A stretch of DNA of 64,000 nt from Culex pipiens pallens (lineage: Eukaryota > Arthropoda > Insecta > Diptera > Culicidae). Shown here in pieces: positions 12,825-22,083 of this stretch (its first letter is position 1; each line of letters begins with the position of its first letter). Under the pieces are notes generated by a model. It saw nothing but the letters and a program-made list of their open reading frames with translations. It did not search any database and had not been told where the DNA came from. The DNA lies in the NCBI RefSeq assembly GCF_016801865.2, contig NC_068937.1:28731241-28795240 (forward strand), read 5' to 3'. The position numbers and the translations under genes were made by a program.

Positions 12825-12837
12825 TCTTAAGCGCCGT
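12825..12837 (+). repeat. 5' target-site duplication of the LINE
   Basis: TCTTAAGCGCCGT occurs here and again at 17328-17340, immediately after the poly(A). The sequence occurs once in the uninterrupted copy of the host element (complement near 62089-62102), confirming that it is a duplicated target. A preceding A also matches, so the length is 13 or 14 bp. Confidence 0.95.
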
Positions 12838-12871
12838 CAGTGTCTTGCGAACCTTCGTGGTGAACGGACAC
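12838..12871 (+). promoter_or_regulatory. Internal Pol II promoter of the LINE (Inr plus DPE)
   Basis: The first bases of the element, CAGTG, follow the last T of the target to give TCAGT, a near-match to the arthropod initiator TCAKTY with A+1 at 12839. A downstream promoter element fitting RGWYV, GGACA, lies at 12866-12870, exactly +28 to +32. Jockey-type LINEs are known to use such TATA-less internal promoters. The exact spacing supports a true full-length 5' end. Confidence 0.65.
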
Positions 12872-13055
12872 TAGAGCTGCGGTATTTTTTACTACCTAAG
12901 CTCAGAGTTATTTCAAAACAAAATTCACAGTCTTTTTAAAGACTACCTGAGTTATTTTCCAAAATTCTAAACAGTCTTTTCAAGACTAACCCCGCCTGAA
13001 ATTTTGTTGTATTTTACAAACGAAGCCATCTTTTTAAGAGAACTTTGCTTGCAAA

Positions 13056-14453
13056 ATGCGTCAAAACAAAGGTAAACGCAAATCTTCTGAAGATTTGGTC
13101 GTTACGTCGGTGAAGCGTTTGAACGCTAAACCGGCTAACGGAAACAGAAAAAGAAAACAGCCTCTTCTGAGGTCTGATTCTGATTCTGAATGTGAGGTCA
13201 ATCCTCCAATTCCATTGACAAACAGTTTCGGTGTTTTATCCGAAACTGATGACAAGGAACCATCTCCTCGTACTGAGCCTTCTGCCGTCGAGAAACGAGT
13301 AAAGGCTCCGCCAATTGTTGTGACTTCCGTCTCCGATTTGGCCAGCTTTCGAACGCAACTGAAGAATTGCAAGGAAACTTGCAATTTGAAGGTTTCGTTC
13401 CAGCTTGGTCGAAGAGGAGAATGTCGCTTGTTGACGGAATCTTTACAAGATCACCAAACTTTTGTTGGTTATTTGAAAAACCACAAACACAATTTCTACA
13501 CGTATGAGACCAAGAATGCTCGGCCATTCAAGGCGGTCTTGAAAGGTCTCTCCAACGACTTGTCGGTGGATGAGATCAAAAACGAACTTAAGGTGTTGCT
13601 TGGCTTTGCCCCATCCCAAGTAATACCAATGAAGAAAAAATCAAACGGGAATATTTTTCGCTTTGGTTTGACTTCACAATTTTATCTGATTCATTTCAAC
13701 AGAAATGAAATCAACAATTTGAAACTTTTGGACAAAGTACAGTTTTTGTTCCATGTACGGGTAAAGTGGGAGCATTTTAAGAAACATGGCGGTAATGGCC
13801 AGAATCTGACCCAGTGCCGGCGTTGCCAGGCATTCGGTCACGGTACTGATCATTGCGCCATGGTTCCAAAATGCATGGTTTGCGGGGATTCTTCTCACGA
13901 CAAGGACAATTGTCCCGTGAAAGAAGTCACCCAATTTAAATGTGCAAATTGTGGTGGAAATCACAAATCAATTTTTTGGGATTGCCCCATCAGAAAAAAG
14001 GTTTTGGATTCTCGTGCTAAGCATCAGCCGAAATCCAAACCGAAATTTTCTCAAAGTCAGGTTGTACCTGCATCTTTAAATCAAACGTTCGTGCTGTCTC
14101 ACTCGAACAATTCTAGAAATACCCCTACCGTGGAAAAGTTAGGTAACAACAATGGCATTTCTTATGCTAACGTCGTTTCGGGTTCATCCACGAATTTTAA
14201 ATCCTCTACCAATCTTTCTGAAATTGGACAGGTACCTCAAATCTCATTTGAAAATGTTTCTGCTGGCAACGCTTTGGGATCTTCTGATCTCGGCGATGTT
14301 ACGTTTGAAAAAATGACTTTTTTGCAAAACTCACTGTTTGGTTTGATTCAAACAATGAGTAATGCTACATCCATGATGGAAGCAATCCAGATTGGATTAA
14401 AATTTGCGAATGATGTTGTTCTTACCCTGAAGTTTAATCATGGATCTAAGTAA
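13056..14453 (+). CDS. LINE ORF1 protein (gag-like nucleic-acid-binding protein)
   Basis: A 465-residue ORF1 protein that coats the retrotransposon RNA and helps form the ribonucleoprotein needed for retrotransposition. The first ~110 residues are basic and Ser/Glu-rich (likely disordered, with KKSR-like basic runs). Residues about 110-245 form the folded central region usual in Jockey ORF1 proteins. Three CCHC-type zinc knuckles follow: C254/C257/H262/C267, C273/C276/H281/C286 and C296/C299/H303/C310, the last with altered spacing. The C-terminal third is Ser/Asn-rich. The start at 13056 is the first ATG after the 218-base 5' UTR, preceded by CAAA. The frame is intact and ends 14 bases inside ORF2, so translation of the two may be coupled. 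Confidence 0.95.
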   Translation: MRQNKGKRKSSEDLVVTSVKRLNAKPANGNRKRKQPLLRSDSDSECEVNPPIPLTNSFGVLSETDDKEPSPRTEPSAVEKRVKAPPIVVTSVSDLASFRTQLKNCKETCNLKVSFQLGRRGECRLLTESLQDHQTFVGYLKNHKHNFYTYETKNARPFKAVLKGLSNDLSVDEIKNELKVLLGFAPSQVIPMKKKSNGNIFRFGLTSQFYLIHFNRNEINNLKLLDKVQFLFHVRVKWEHFKKHGGNGQNLTQCRRCQAFGHGTDHCAMVPKCMVCGDSSHDKDNCPVKEVTQFKCANCGGNHKSIFWDCPIRKKVLDSRAKHQPKSKPKFSQSQVVPASLNQTFVLSHSNNSRNTPTVEKLGNNNGISYANVVSGSSTNFKSSTNLSEIGQVPQISFENVSAGNALGSSDLGDVTFEKMTFLQNSLFGLIQTMSNATSMMEAIQIGLKFANDVVLTLKFNHGSK

Positions 14454-17100
14454 TTCCATCAATATTATGAATTTTAATGCTCGCTCTTTAAAAGCGAAAG
14501 AAAATGAATTTTTCAACTTTTTACGAGTTCATAACGTGCATGTTGCTGTTATAACCGAAACATTTTTAAAAACTGGCACTTATTTGAAAAGTGATCCAGA
14601 TTATAAAGTTATAACTAATAACCGAATGAATCGAAATGGCGGTGGAGTTGCAATAGTTATCCACCGTAGTATGACTTATAGCACGTTACGTGACTTTAAG
14701 TTAAAAGTTATTGAAAGTTTGGGCATTGAACTTGAAACTTCTTTTGGGAAAATTATGATTGCAGCTGCATATTTGCCATTCCAATGCACTGGGGAAAATA
14801 AAAATTATTTCAAAGGGGATTTGAATAAACTTACTCGGCATAGATCTCGATTTTTGATTATCGGTGATTTTAATGCCAAACACCAATCTTGGAATAATTC
14901 AAAAGTAAATTCCAATGGTAAAATTCTGTTCAGAGATTGCACTTCTGGTCTTTATTCGGTTTTATACCCGAATGGGCCAACTTGCTTTTCTTCTGTTAGA
15001 AATCCATCAACAATTGATTTGGTTTTGACAAATCAAAGTCAGTATTGTGGTCCTTTAGTGACTCATGCTGATTTTGATTCTGATCATCTTCCAGTAACTT
15101 TTTCACTTTCTCATGAAGCAGTTACCAGACCCAATAGTTCTGTGTTTAATTACCACAAAGCTAATTGGGACAGGTATCAGCATCATATTGAGAATAATTT
15201 AAATCATGATTTTGTTTTAGAAACCAAAGCTGATATCGATTCAGTCTTGGAATCTTTAACTAATGCAATTTTGGATGCTAGGAATATTGCTATTCCTAAA
15301 GTCCAAGTCAAATTTGATTCTCCCATTATTGATGACGATCTTCAGCTTCTGATTCGTCTGAAAAATGTTCGCCGAAGACAGTATCAACGTTCTCGTGATC
15401 CTGCACTGAAGCGAATTCAAAAAGATTTGCAAAAGGTTATTGACCACAGATTCACTCTCCTGCGAAATGAAAAGTTCGCAAGAGATGTCGAACAAATTAA
15501 ACCTTATTCCAAACCTTTTTGGAAACTTTCAAAGGTTCTTAAGAAACCTCAAAAACCCATCCCTTCTTTAAAAGATGGTGATAATATTCTATTAACTAAT
15601 GGGGAAAAAGCTCAAAAACTTGCTCAGCAGTTTGAGAGTGCTCATAATTTCAACTTGAATGTTTTGAGTCCTATTGAAAATCAAATTTCAATAGAATTTC
15701 AGAATATTGTTGAACAAGAATTTTCATCAGAAGAAGTTTTTAATACGGATCTGAATGAAATAAAATCTATTATCAAAAAATTTAAAAATATGAAAGCCCC
15801 TGGTGAGGATGGCATTTTTTACATTTTAATTAAAAAATTACCAGAAGCAACTTTAAGTAGCTTGGTCAAAATTTTCAACAAATGTTTTGATTTGGCATAT
15901 TTTCCCAGTAGTTGGAAAAATGCCAAAGTAATTCCGATTTTGAAACCGGATAAAAATCCTGCTGAAGCCTCAAGCTATCGGCCCATTAGTTTGCTTTCAT
16001 CTATTAGTAAATTATTCGAAAGAATAATTCTTAATAGAATGATGACGCACATTAATGAAAATTCAATTTTCGCTGATGAGCAGTTTGGATTTCGCCTTGG
16101 GCATTCAACTACACATCAGTTGTTGAGAGTTTCAAATTTAATTCGAAGCAACAAATCTGAGGGCTATTCTACTGGCGCTGCTCTTCTAGACATAGAAAAA
16201 GCATTTGACAGTGTTTGGCATAAAGGTTTGGTTGCGAAATTGAAAAGGTTTAATTTTCCGATTTATATCGTGAAAATTATTCAAAATTATTTGACGGATC
16301 GTACTCTGCAGGTATGTTATCAGAATAGCAAATCTGATCAACTACCTGTACGTGCTGGCGTCCCTCAAGGAAGCATTTTGGGTCCAATTTTATACAATAT
16401 TTTTACTTCTGACTTGCCTGATTTGCCCCCAGGATGTCAAAAATCACTTTTTGCTGATGACACAAGCATCTCCGCCAAAGGCAGAAGCCTTCGTGTCATC
16501 ACAAGAAGATTACAAAAAAGCTTGGATATTTTCAATTCTTATTTGAAAGAATGGAAAATTACTCCAAATGCTGCAAAAACTCAACTTATTATTTTCCCTC
16601 ACAAACCAAGGGCTGATTTTCTTAAACCAAAAAGTCATCACATTATAAAGATGAATGAGGTAAATTTAAAGTGGGAGGATCAAGTGAAATATCTTGGACT
16701 TGGTTTTGACAAAAACCTTACTTACAAGGATCACATTGAAAGTATCCAGGTTAAATGTAACAAATATATTAAATGTTTGTATCCACTTATAAACAGGAAT
16801 TCTAGACTTTGTCTCAAGAATAAACTGTTAATTTATAAACAAATTTTCAGACCTGCCATGCTTTATGCTGTGCCGATCTGGACAAGCTGTTGCTTAACCA
16901 GGAAGAAAAAACTTCAGAGGATTCAGAACAAAATTCTGAAAATGATTCTGAAACTTCCTCCCTGGTTCAGCACCAGTGAACTTCATCAATTAGCCGAAGT
17001 TGACACTTTGGATGTTATGTCCAATAAGATAATTGATGCATTTCGACAAAAATCATTGCAGTCTTCAGCTGCATTGATCCGCTCTTTATATAGTTTATAA
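14440..17100 (+). CDS. LINE ORF2 polyprotein: APE endonuclease and reverse transcriptase
   Basis: An 886-residue enzyme that nicks target DNA and reverse-transcribes the element RNA at the nick. The N-terminal ~225 residues are an apurinic-type endonuclease with the expected residues: N13, E40, GDFN with D143/N145, D193 and the SDH motif with D215/H216. Reverse transcriptase spans about 440-720. It includes a KAPGEDG motif, YRPISLLS, motif A with D584 (LDIEKAFDS), the VPQGSILGP motif B, and the catalytic FADD box at 671-674 with D673/D674. No RNase H domain is seen, as is normal for this clade. The C-terminal region carries the usual conserved thumb and tail. The frame is uninterrupted. It begins in the +1 frame within the end of ORF1. 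Confidence 0.96.
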   Translation: MDLSNSINIMNFNARSLKAKENEFFNFLRVHNVHVAVITETFLKTGTYLKSDPDYKVITNNRMNRNGGGVAIVIHRSMTYSTLRDFKLKVIESLGIELETSFGKIMIAAAYLPFQCTGENKNYFKGDLNKLTRHRSRFLIIGDFNAKHQSWNNSKVNSNGKILFRDCTSGLYSVLYPNGPTCFSSVRNPSTIDLVLTNQSQYCGPLVTHADFDSDHLPVTFSLSHEAVTRPNSSVFNYHKANWDRYQHHIENNLNHDFVLETKADIDSVLESLTNAILDARNIAIPKVQVKFDSPIIDDDLQLLIRLKNVRRRQYQRSRDPALKRIQKDLQKVIDHRFTLLRNEKFARDVEQIKPYSKPFWKLSKVLKKPQKPIPSLKDGDNILLTNGEKAQKLAQQFESAHNFNLNVLSPIENQISIEFQNIVEQEFSSEEVFNTDLNEIKSIIKKFKNMKAPGEDGIFYILIKKLPEATLSSLVKIFNKCFDLAYFPSSWKNAKVIPILKPDKNPAEASSYRPISLLSSISKLFERIILNRMMTHINENSIFADEQFGFRLGHSTTHQLLRVSNLIRSNKSEGYSTGAALLDIEKAFDSVWHKGLVAKLKRFNFPIYIVKIIQNYLTDRTLQVCYQNSKSDQLPVRAGVPQGSILGPILYNIFTSDLPDLPPGCQKSLFADDTSISAKGRSLRVITRRLQKSLDIFNSYLKEWKITPNAAKTQLIIFPHKPRADFLKPKSHHIIKMNEVNLKWEDQVKYLGLGFDKNLTYKDHIESIQVKCNKYIKCLYPLINRNSRLCLKNKLLIYKQIFRPAMLYAVPIWTSCCLTRKKKLQRIQNKILKMILKLPPWFSTSELHQLAEVDTLDVMSNKIIDAFRQKSLQSSAALIRSLYSL

Positions 17101-17327
17101 GTTAGTTTTAAGGTATCCCTTTTCCCTTTTGTACATGTAGGACCTCCTACATTTGAAATCACTGAATAGCGAAAGCTACAATATTTCATGAATAAATGAA
17201 AGTTGCTAGTATTTAAAATTGAGGTGAAAAGTCATCGTTTGTGATTGGACACTCAATAATATTTTAACTGAATGAATGTACATGGAAAAAAAATTTGAAT
17301 AAATATAAATTAAAAAAAAAAAAAAAA
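17101..17327 (+). other. LINE 3' UTR, polyadenylation signal and poly(A)
   Basis: This is about 210 non-coding bases after the ORF2 stop. AATAAA lies at 17298-17303, only about 8 bases before the A tract at 17312-17327. The A tract abuts the 3' target-site duplication. Confidence 0.85.
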
Positions 17328-17340
17328 TCTTAAGCGCCGT
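17328..17340 (+). repeat. 3' target-site duplication of the LINE
   Basis: This is identical to 12825-12837, and the host TIR element resumes directly after it. Confidence 0.95.
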
Positions 17341-17649
17341 GAAAAAGTAAGCGAAAGTGAAAAGTTAATTTTGGCGATATTCATTAAGCGTTTGAGGGAT
17401 TCTCGTGTGTGTCACTGTGTGTGCCAACAAAATGATGAGAAGTGGTCTCGCAAAATACAAATTATGATCAAAAGTGCATTAAATGTGATCTTTTTGGCCA
17501 GTAAGTGGCATACATTTGCGTGCTTACTCGAGGCGGTGCTGTTGCTGGTAAGTTTATAGCCCAAATAGTATTTTTGGAGCTTTAATCGAGCATCAAACTC
17601 TCCATATGACGAAGATAGGTTTTTGATTGGAAAGGGTAGATTTCCCCTA

Positions 17650-17883
17650 CTAAGTCGCGGGTGTGATTAGTGGGAGAGAACATGCAGAGGAGTTAGTGTG
17701 AAGGAAGAAGTGCGTGCAAGGAAAAGGAAGATTCTGGGGGAAGTGAATTGTTTGGGGACACAGGCCGTCGGTGATCCGGGACGGCCGAAACTTGTGTCCA
17801 GTGCGTGGACAACTACAATTTTCATAATTTGTTTTTATTTATTCGCTGTATTTTAGTAAGCAATAGTGTTCGAACTAGAGCGT
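17650..17883 (+). other. Continuation of the interrupted host sequence
   Basis: This GC-richer purine-rich block (to about 17810) would join 12220 if the nested elements were removed. It could be the leader of the suspected LTR element or a host sequence. No reading frame is convincing. Confidence 0.3.
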
Positions 17884-19570
17884 CAAATTTCCCGGGAAAC
17901 GAGAAATTTTCAGCCAATTCCCCGGGAAATCCCGGGAATTCTCGGGAAATTTTGAATTTATTGAAAATTGTTATGATCTTGGTTTTAAATATTATTATGC
18001 AACAAGAATGTATCGGACATCAACATTAATGGTTTAAATAAGTGTGAAGATAAATTAACAGCTTGACTGCATGAAAAAAAACATTCAACTACAAGAAAAT
18101 GTATTTTGATATTTTTTTATGAGAAATTTTAAACTTGCCTCTGTGCCCAGTTTATTGAAATGAGAAAAAAAAATGCAGAAATTATGTTTTTCATGACAAA
18201 TACTGGTTTCAGCTCTTGAACAAATGGTAAAGATTTTAAGGGGTTACACACATGTAAATCGGCAAAAGTGTCAGAGGATGGTTTGAGCACAAACTCAAAC
18301 TTTTTTAAAATCTGTTTTTATGACATTAAAATATACATTTTCAACTATTAACAAAATAAATTTTAAGACATTTGGTTGTATCATTGCCAAGATACAGCTA
18401 TATGAAGTTAGCATTTTCAAAAAACGAGTGCCACGATATCTCAACACTGCCTTGACCAAATCGGCTCAAAATTTTGATGAAGACTCGTTAAACCGGTCCT
18501 GTGTGCATGACGAAAGCCGATTTTCAAAGAGTTTATTTTAAAAAAAAGATAAAAATATTTTTGTGTTTTTCATATAAAAAATCGAAAGTTTTTGATTTTT
18601 GTATTTTTGAAAAATGCAAAATTTCAAAATCGGGCTTCGTCATGCACACGGGATATGTCTTGCGAGTCTTTACCCAAAATTTCAGCCAATTTGGTCAATC
18701 CCATCTCGAGATATCGTGGCACCCGTAATCAACTCGGTGTTCAGAGAAAAACGCTCGCAATGTTTGACAATTCGCTTTGCGCATAGCAAAATTTTCAGCC
18801 TAAATCGTCTGTGACTTACTTTAATCAAGAAATATCTTCATGAAACTTTCAGGAGTGATTGAAAATCATGTTTTAAGTTGATTTAATAAATTTTCTGTAA
18901 TATGAAATGTTGTGATTTTCTACATGTATGTAACCCCTTAAGTGTTGGTTTTACTCCAAACAACCCAATGTTTTCAAATATTTGAAGCATGCCTTGATTA
19001 TATTTTTTTGAGAACAAACAATAGAAAGTAATTTTTCAATTATTTTTTTTATAATTATGCAATATGATTTAAATCATACAATAAATTATCATAATTCCAC
19101 CAAAAATCTTCTATTTTTTCACATTTAACCCTCTAACACCTGTAGTTGCAGCAGTGCTCCATAATTCTTTTACTTCAAATTGTAATTTCTTTAGTACTAG
19201 GTATTCGACTAATTGAATCAATTCTTTTTGCACAAATAACATCAATCTGGTAAAAGCTTACCTAATTGTAATAATTTAATACTCATTAAGCAAAATCTAT
19301 TCCCAGTTGCTTCAAAAATTAATATTATCAGACATATTTCTGATATCATAATTTCTGATAATCTGATTGATTCTATGAAAACCAAACAATACATTTAATA
19401 GAACAAAATCATGTTGAGTTTGTTTAGTTATTATTTTTTCAGAGCATTTTCAAAATATAGTTCCAAAATTTAAGAAAATGTTTACTTCCACTAGAATTTC
19501 GGGAATTCCCGGGAAATTTACAAATTTCCCGGGAAACGGGAAATATTTTTTTGGGAAATCCCGTGATCCT
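17884..19570. repeat. CCCGGGAAATTT-rich repeat with nested element
   Basis: Blocks rich in the palindrome TTTCCCGGGAAA occur at 17884-17950 and 19500-19565, with A/T-rich DNA between. The two blocks look like ends of one degenerate repeat that was later invaded by the TTAA element at 18236-18941. Precise ends and class are not resolved. Confidence 0.5.
18236..18941. mobile_element. TTAA-flanked TIR element, about 0.7 kb
   Basis: GGGGTTACACACATGTA at 18240 and its imperfect complement ending GTAACCCC at 18937 are TIRs directly flanked by TTAA (18236-18239, 18938-18941). A second, internal inverted repeat spans about 18425-18530 and 18605-18725 (including CACGATATCTC and GAGATATCGTG). TTAA duplication suggests a non-autonomous piggyBac-type element. 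The short frames inside derive from the inverted repeat. Confidence 0.82.
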
Positions 19571-19980
19571 TCATATTTCTTAGACTACATTTTAGGAAAT
19601 TTTCAGATTTTTTGAAAAAAAATATTTTTAGGACCGGGCACTATTTAAAAAATTGTAAAAATGCATTTTTGTTATCAAAATCAAACATTAAGTGGCCATT
19701 TCTTAATCAAAATTTCTTTAAAGTACTTTTCGATTGCAAATTTGTCATAAAATGAAATCAAATAGTTTTTTTTTTTTTTTGTAAGATTTCTATTTTCCCC
19801 AAAAAACATTATGTACTGCGTTCAAAAGTTGCAGATTATTGTCCCCTAAAACATATAAATTAAAAAAAATCGATTTAAAAAATCGTTGTTTCGCCCGTGG
19901 GTATTTGAATATTTTAATGCAAAATATCTAAACTATTTATTTGCTCACCATCTGTTATCAAACTGAAATATCAAACACAA
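19571..19980. other. AT-rich spacer with faint repeat similarity
   Basis: A phrase near 19840 (CCCCTAAAACATATAAATT) recalls the F1 arms (CTCTAAAACATATCAAAA), so part may be a decayed F1 arm. No gene is seen. Confidence 0.35.
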
Positions 19981-21545
19981 ATCCCAATTCACGGAGAATC
20001 CTCCGCCAACCAACAGCTGGCTCACAAGTCTGTATGGGGTCCACTCATTTCGTTGGGTTGCCCCAAACGAGCTTTCCTCGAGCACTTAATAAGCACAATT
20101 AAACCTGATACCGGATTTGCCAGGGATAGGCTCCTTCATGAAGGCGCACACACACACACACACCCACACCACGCACGTGCTCACGCTCGGACACGTGACG
20201 TTTTGTTTGCGAAACGTGCAGGAGAGCTTGAAAATCCTGTGCTTGAGCAAACAACACTGACGTAGGCACGCGTGCCATAATGGCTGCTGGTCTGCTATAA
20301 AAGTTTGACGTTGCACAAAAAAAACGGATTTGTTGTTTGCTTTTGAAAAGAGCGTCTCAAACAGTTGATTGCTTTGGTGAACCGGAACTCAATCAGCAAG
20401 TTTTCAAACGACCTACGCAACCGCTTTATGGCAACCGACACTTGACATTTGTCGCCATTATGGCGTCGTCTGCGTTCGCCATTATGGTTTCGCTGCACTT
20501 GTTTTATTTTCCATTAAAACTTCTCGCTCGCCGTTCAACTTTTTCCGACCACAGGGAGGAGCGAGGAGGATAAGTGTGGCACCGACGTGTCTCGTCCGGT
20601 TGTTCCGGGTGTCGGGGCCGGGACGGGACGGAAAAAACGGGAAAAGAAAACTAGCGGAAAAAAAGAACGTAGTTCAACAGCATCTTTCCGTCAGTTACTG
20701 TCATTATCGTCATCGTCTTGTTTTGAGCGCGAGCGGTGGTGAGCTTTTATGCTTCGAGGCACGGGTATGAATCTTCAAGCAATTTCAATATGGCGACTTG
20801 TATCAGAAGAAAGTGAGGCATTTTCGCTAGTTCTCATTGTTCTGTGTTCTGCGTGCACGTCCGCGAATATCGACCACACACATACTAACACAAAGCGCCA
20901 CCAAGAGGCAAAAGGTAGTTACGAATATGTTTGGCACTTTTGTTAAAAAAATGCAGTTTTGCAAAAACAAATAAAAAAAAACAACTTTTAAGTGTAGTTC
21001 GACTATCAAACTTGTAATTCGTTGCTGATTTGCTGGGATTTTTTTTTAAATAAAAAGTTTTTTTGCAGCACCCCTTTTGGGTGGACATTTCTGTTTTCAC
21101 CTTTTGGTTCCTTGGATTTTGCATGGATAATTTCACAGTGTAATAATCAGGGCAGCTACCACCACGCGGCGCCACCGTTTTGACTGAGAAAATGATACAG
21201 GTTTTTCAGACGAGTTTCAATCCCGTGTTCGAGGGCAGCATCGATTTTTTGTTGCTGTTTTTTTTATTTCGTTTCTGACTAAATTGTAGCATTTTATGGA
21301 TTCTCTTTATTTTTTTGTCTTGCACAAAACAAAAAGTCACAACAATGCCACCGCAGCCAAGATGCTGAATGATAAGCTCTTAGCAAGTCAGCAAGGGGAT
21401 GGAATGAACAATGCAAATGGAATGCATTATTTTGTTGTTGTTGTCCGTAACTGCTTTTTCCTTGCATATAAATCCGGTAGATTATGCAGGACGAGTCGAC
21501 GAAGGACATTTATGACATTACGGCTATGCGACGGCGCGACTGCAC
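19981..21545. other. GC-richer island, no gene recognised
   Basis: From about 20040 to 21540 the base composition is more even, with a CA run at 20148-20163. A TATA-like CTATAAAAG at about 20295-20303 could mark a promoter. Frames of 60-96 residues on both strands overlap and none carries recognisable domains. It may be host regulatory or untranslated sequence. Confidence 0.35.
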
Positions 21546-21546
21546 A

Positions 21547-21760
21547 GCAAAAATAAAAATCGATGGTAAAATTACACACAAATCCATGCAAAAAACTGTT
21601 GTAAGAAAAGTTTCAAAGAAAATATCAAGCTTGAGGGTTTCAAACCCATCACTTTCCTAGAGGACTGCGCTTTAGCCCGCACGGCCGTCAAGTAGGTTTC
21701 TTATACTGATGGAAAACAAAATTACACACACTTTCATAAAATATAGTAAACCAATGCCAA
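21547..21760 (-). repeat. tRNA-like module in a repeat starting CACAGCAAAAA
   Basis: On the minus strand about 21638-21695 has a tRNA-like D-arm (GGCCGTGCGGGCTAAAGCGC) and a T-arm-like GGGTTTGAAACCC. The same leader, ACAGCAAAAA followed by GATGGTAAAAT, precedes another tRNA-like module at 57204. This suggests one SINE-like family with an internal tRNA-derived unit. It is degenerate and not a functional tRNA gene. Confidence 0.5.
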
Positions 21761-22083
21761 AATTATTTTTTTGAGAAGATGGTAATTGATACAGTGTTCA
21801 TCTTTCCATGTTTCCATTATGTTCCGGCGGACGCAAAGTTAGCCAAAGCAGAAAAGAGCTTTCTTTGTCAAACTTAAATTGGCTCTGTCATTTAAACGCT
21901 AGCAAACCAATAAATTTAAATTTAAATAGCTAATCTTCTGTGCAACAAACTTGAAATCAAATAAAATCTAAAAAAATCAGATGTTAGTTAAAAAAAACTT
22001 AGAATGATCGAACCATAAAAAATATTATTTGGTAAATCTTCCTATTTTTTAATTCCATGGTAATTTTTCAATTGCATTTAACC

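Larger units (their letters stand above)
12838..17327 (+). mobile_element. Full-length Juan-like non-LTR retrotransposon (Jockey clade)
   Basis: The element has a 5' UTR with an internal promoter (12838-13055), ORF1 (13056-14453), ORF2 (14440-17100), a 3' UTR of about 210 bases with AATAAA at 17298-17303, and a 16-base poly(A). It is about 4.49 kb, full length for this clade, with both frames open and a perfect 13-14 bp TSD. It copies itself by target-primed reverse transcription. Everything visible is compatible with a recent, possibly still mobile copy. Assignment to Juan rests on recognising the reverse transcriptase sequence; the clade assignment (Jockey: APE endonuclease plus RT, no RNase H, CCHC ORF1) rests on visible domains. 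Confidence 0.92.
12221..17649. mobile_element. 926 bp TIR element, copy 1, split by the Juan-like LINE
   Basis: The ends are perfect 16 bp inverted repeats, TAGGGGAAATCTACCC (12221-12236) and its complement (17634-17649), each starting with a TA that may be the target duplication. Removing the LINE and one copy of its TSD leaves 926 bp, against 927 bp for the uninterrupted copy at 61779-62705 in the opposite orientation. The interior is unusually gene-like for a short TIR element, with G/C-rich blocks and GTAAGT-type sites, but encodes no recognisable protein. It is non-autonomous. The TA flank suggests the Tc1-mariner superfamily, tentatively. Confidence 0.9.
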
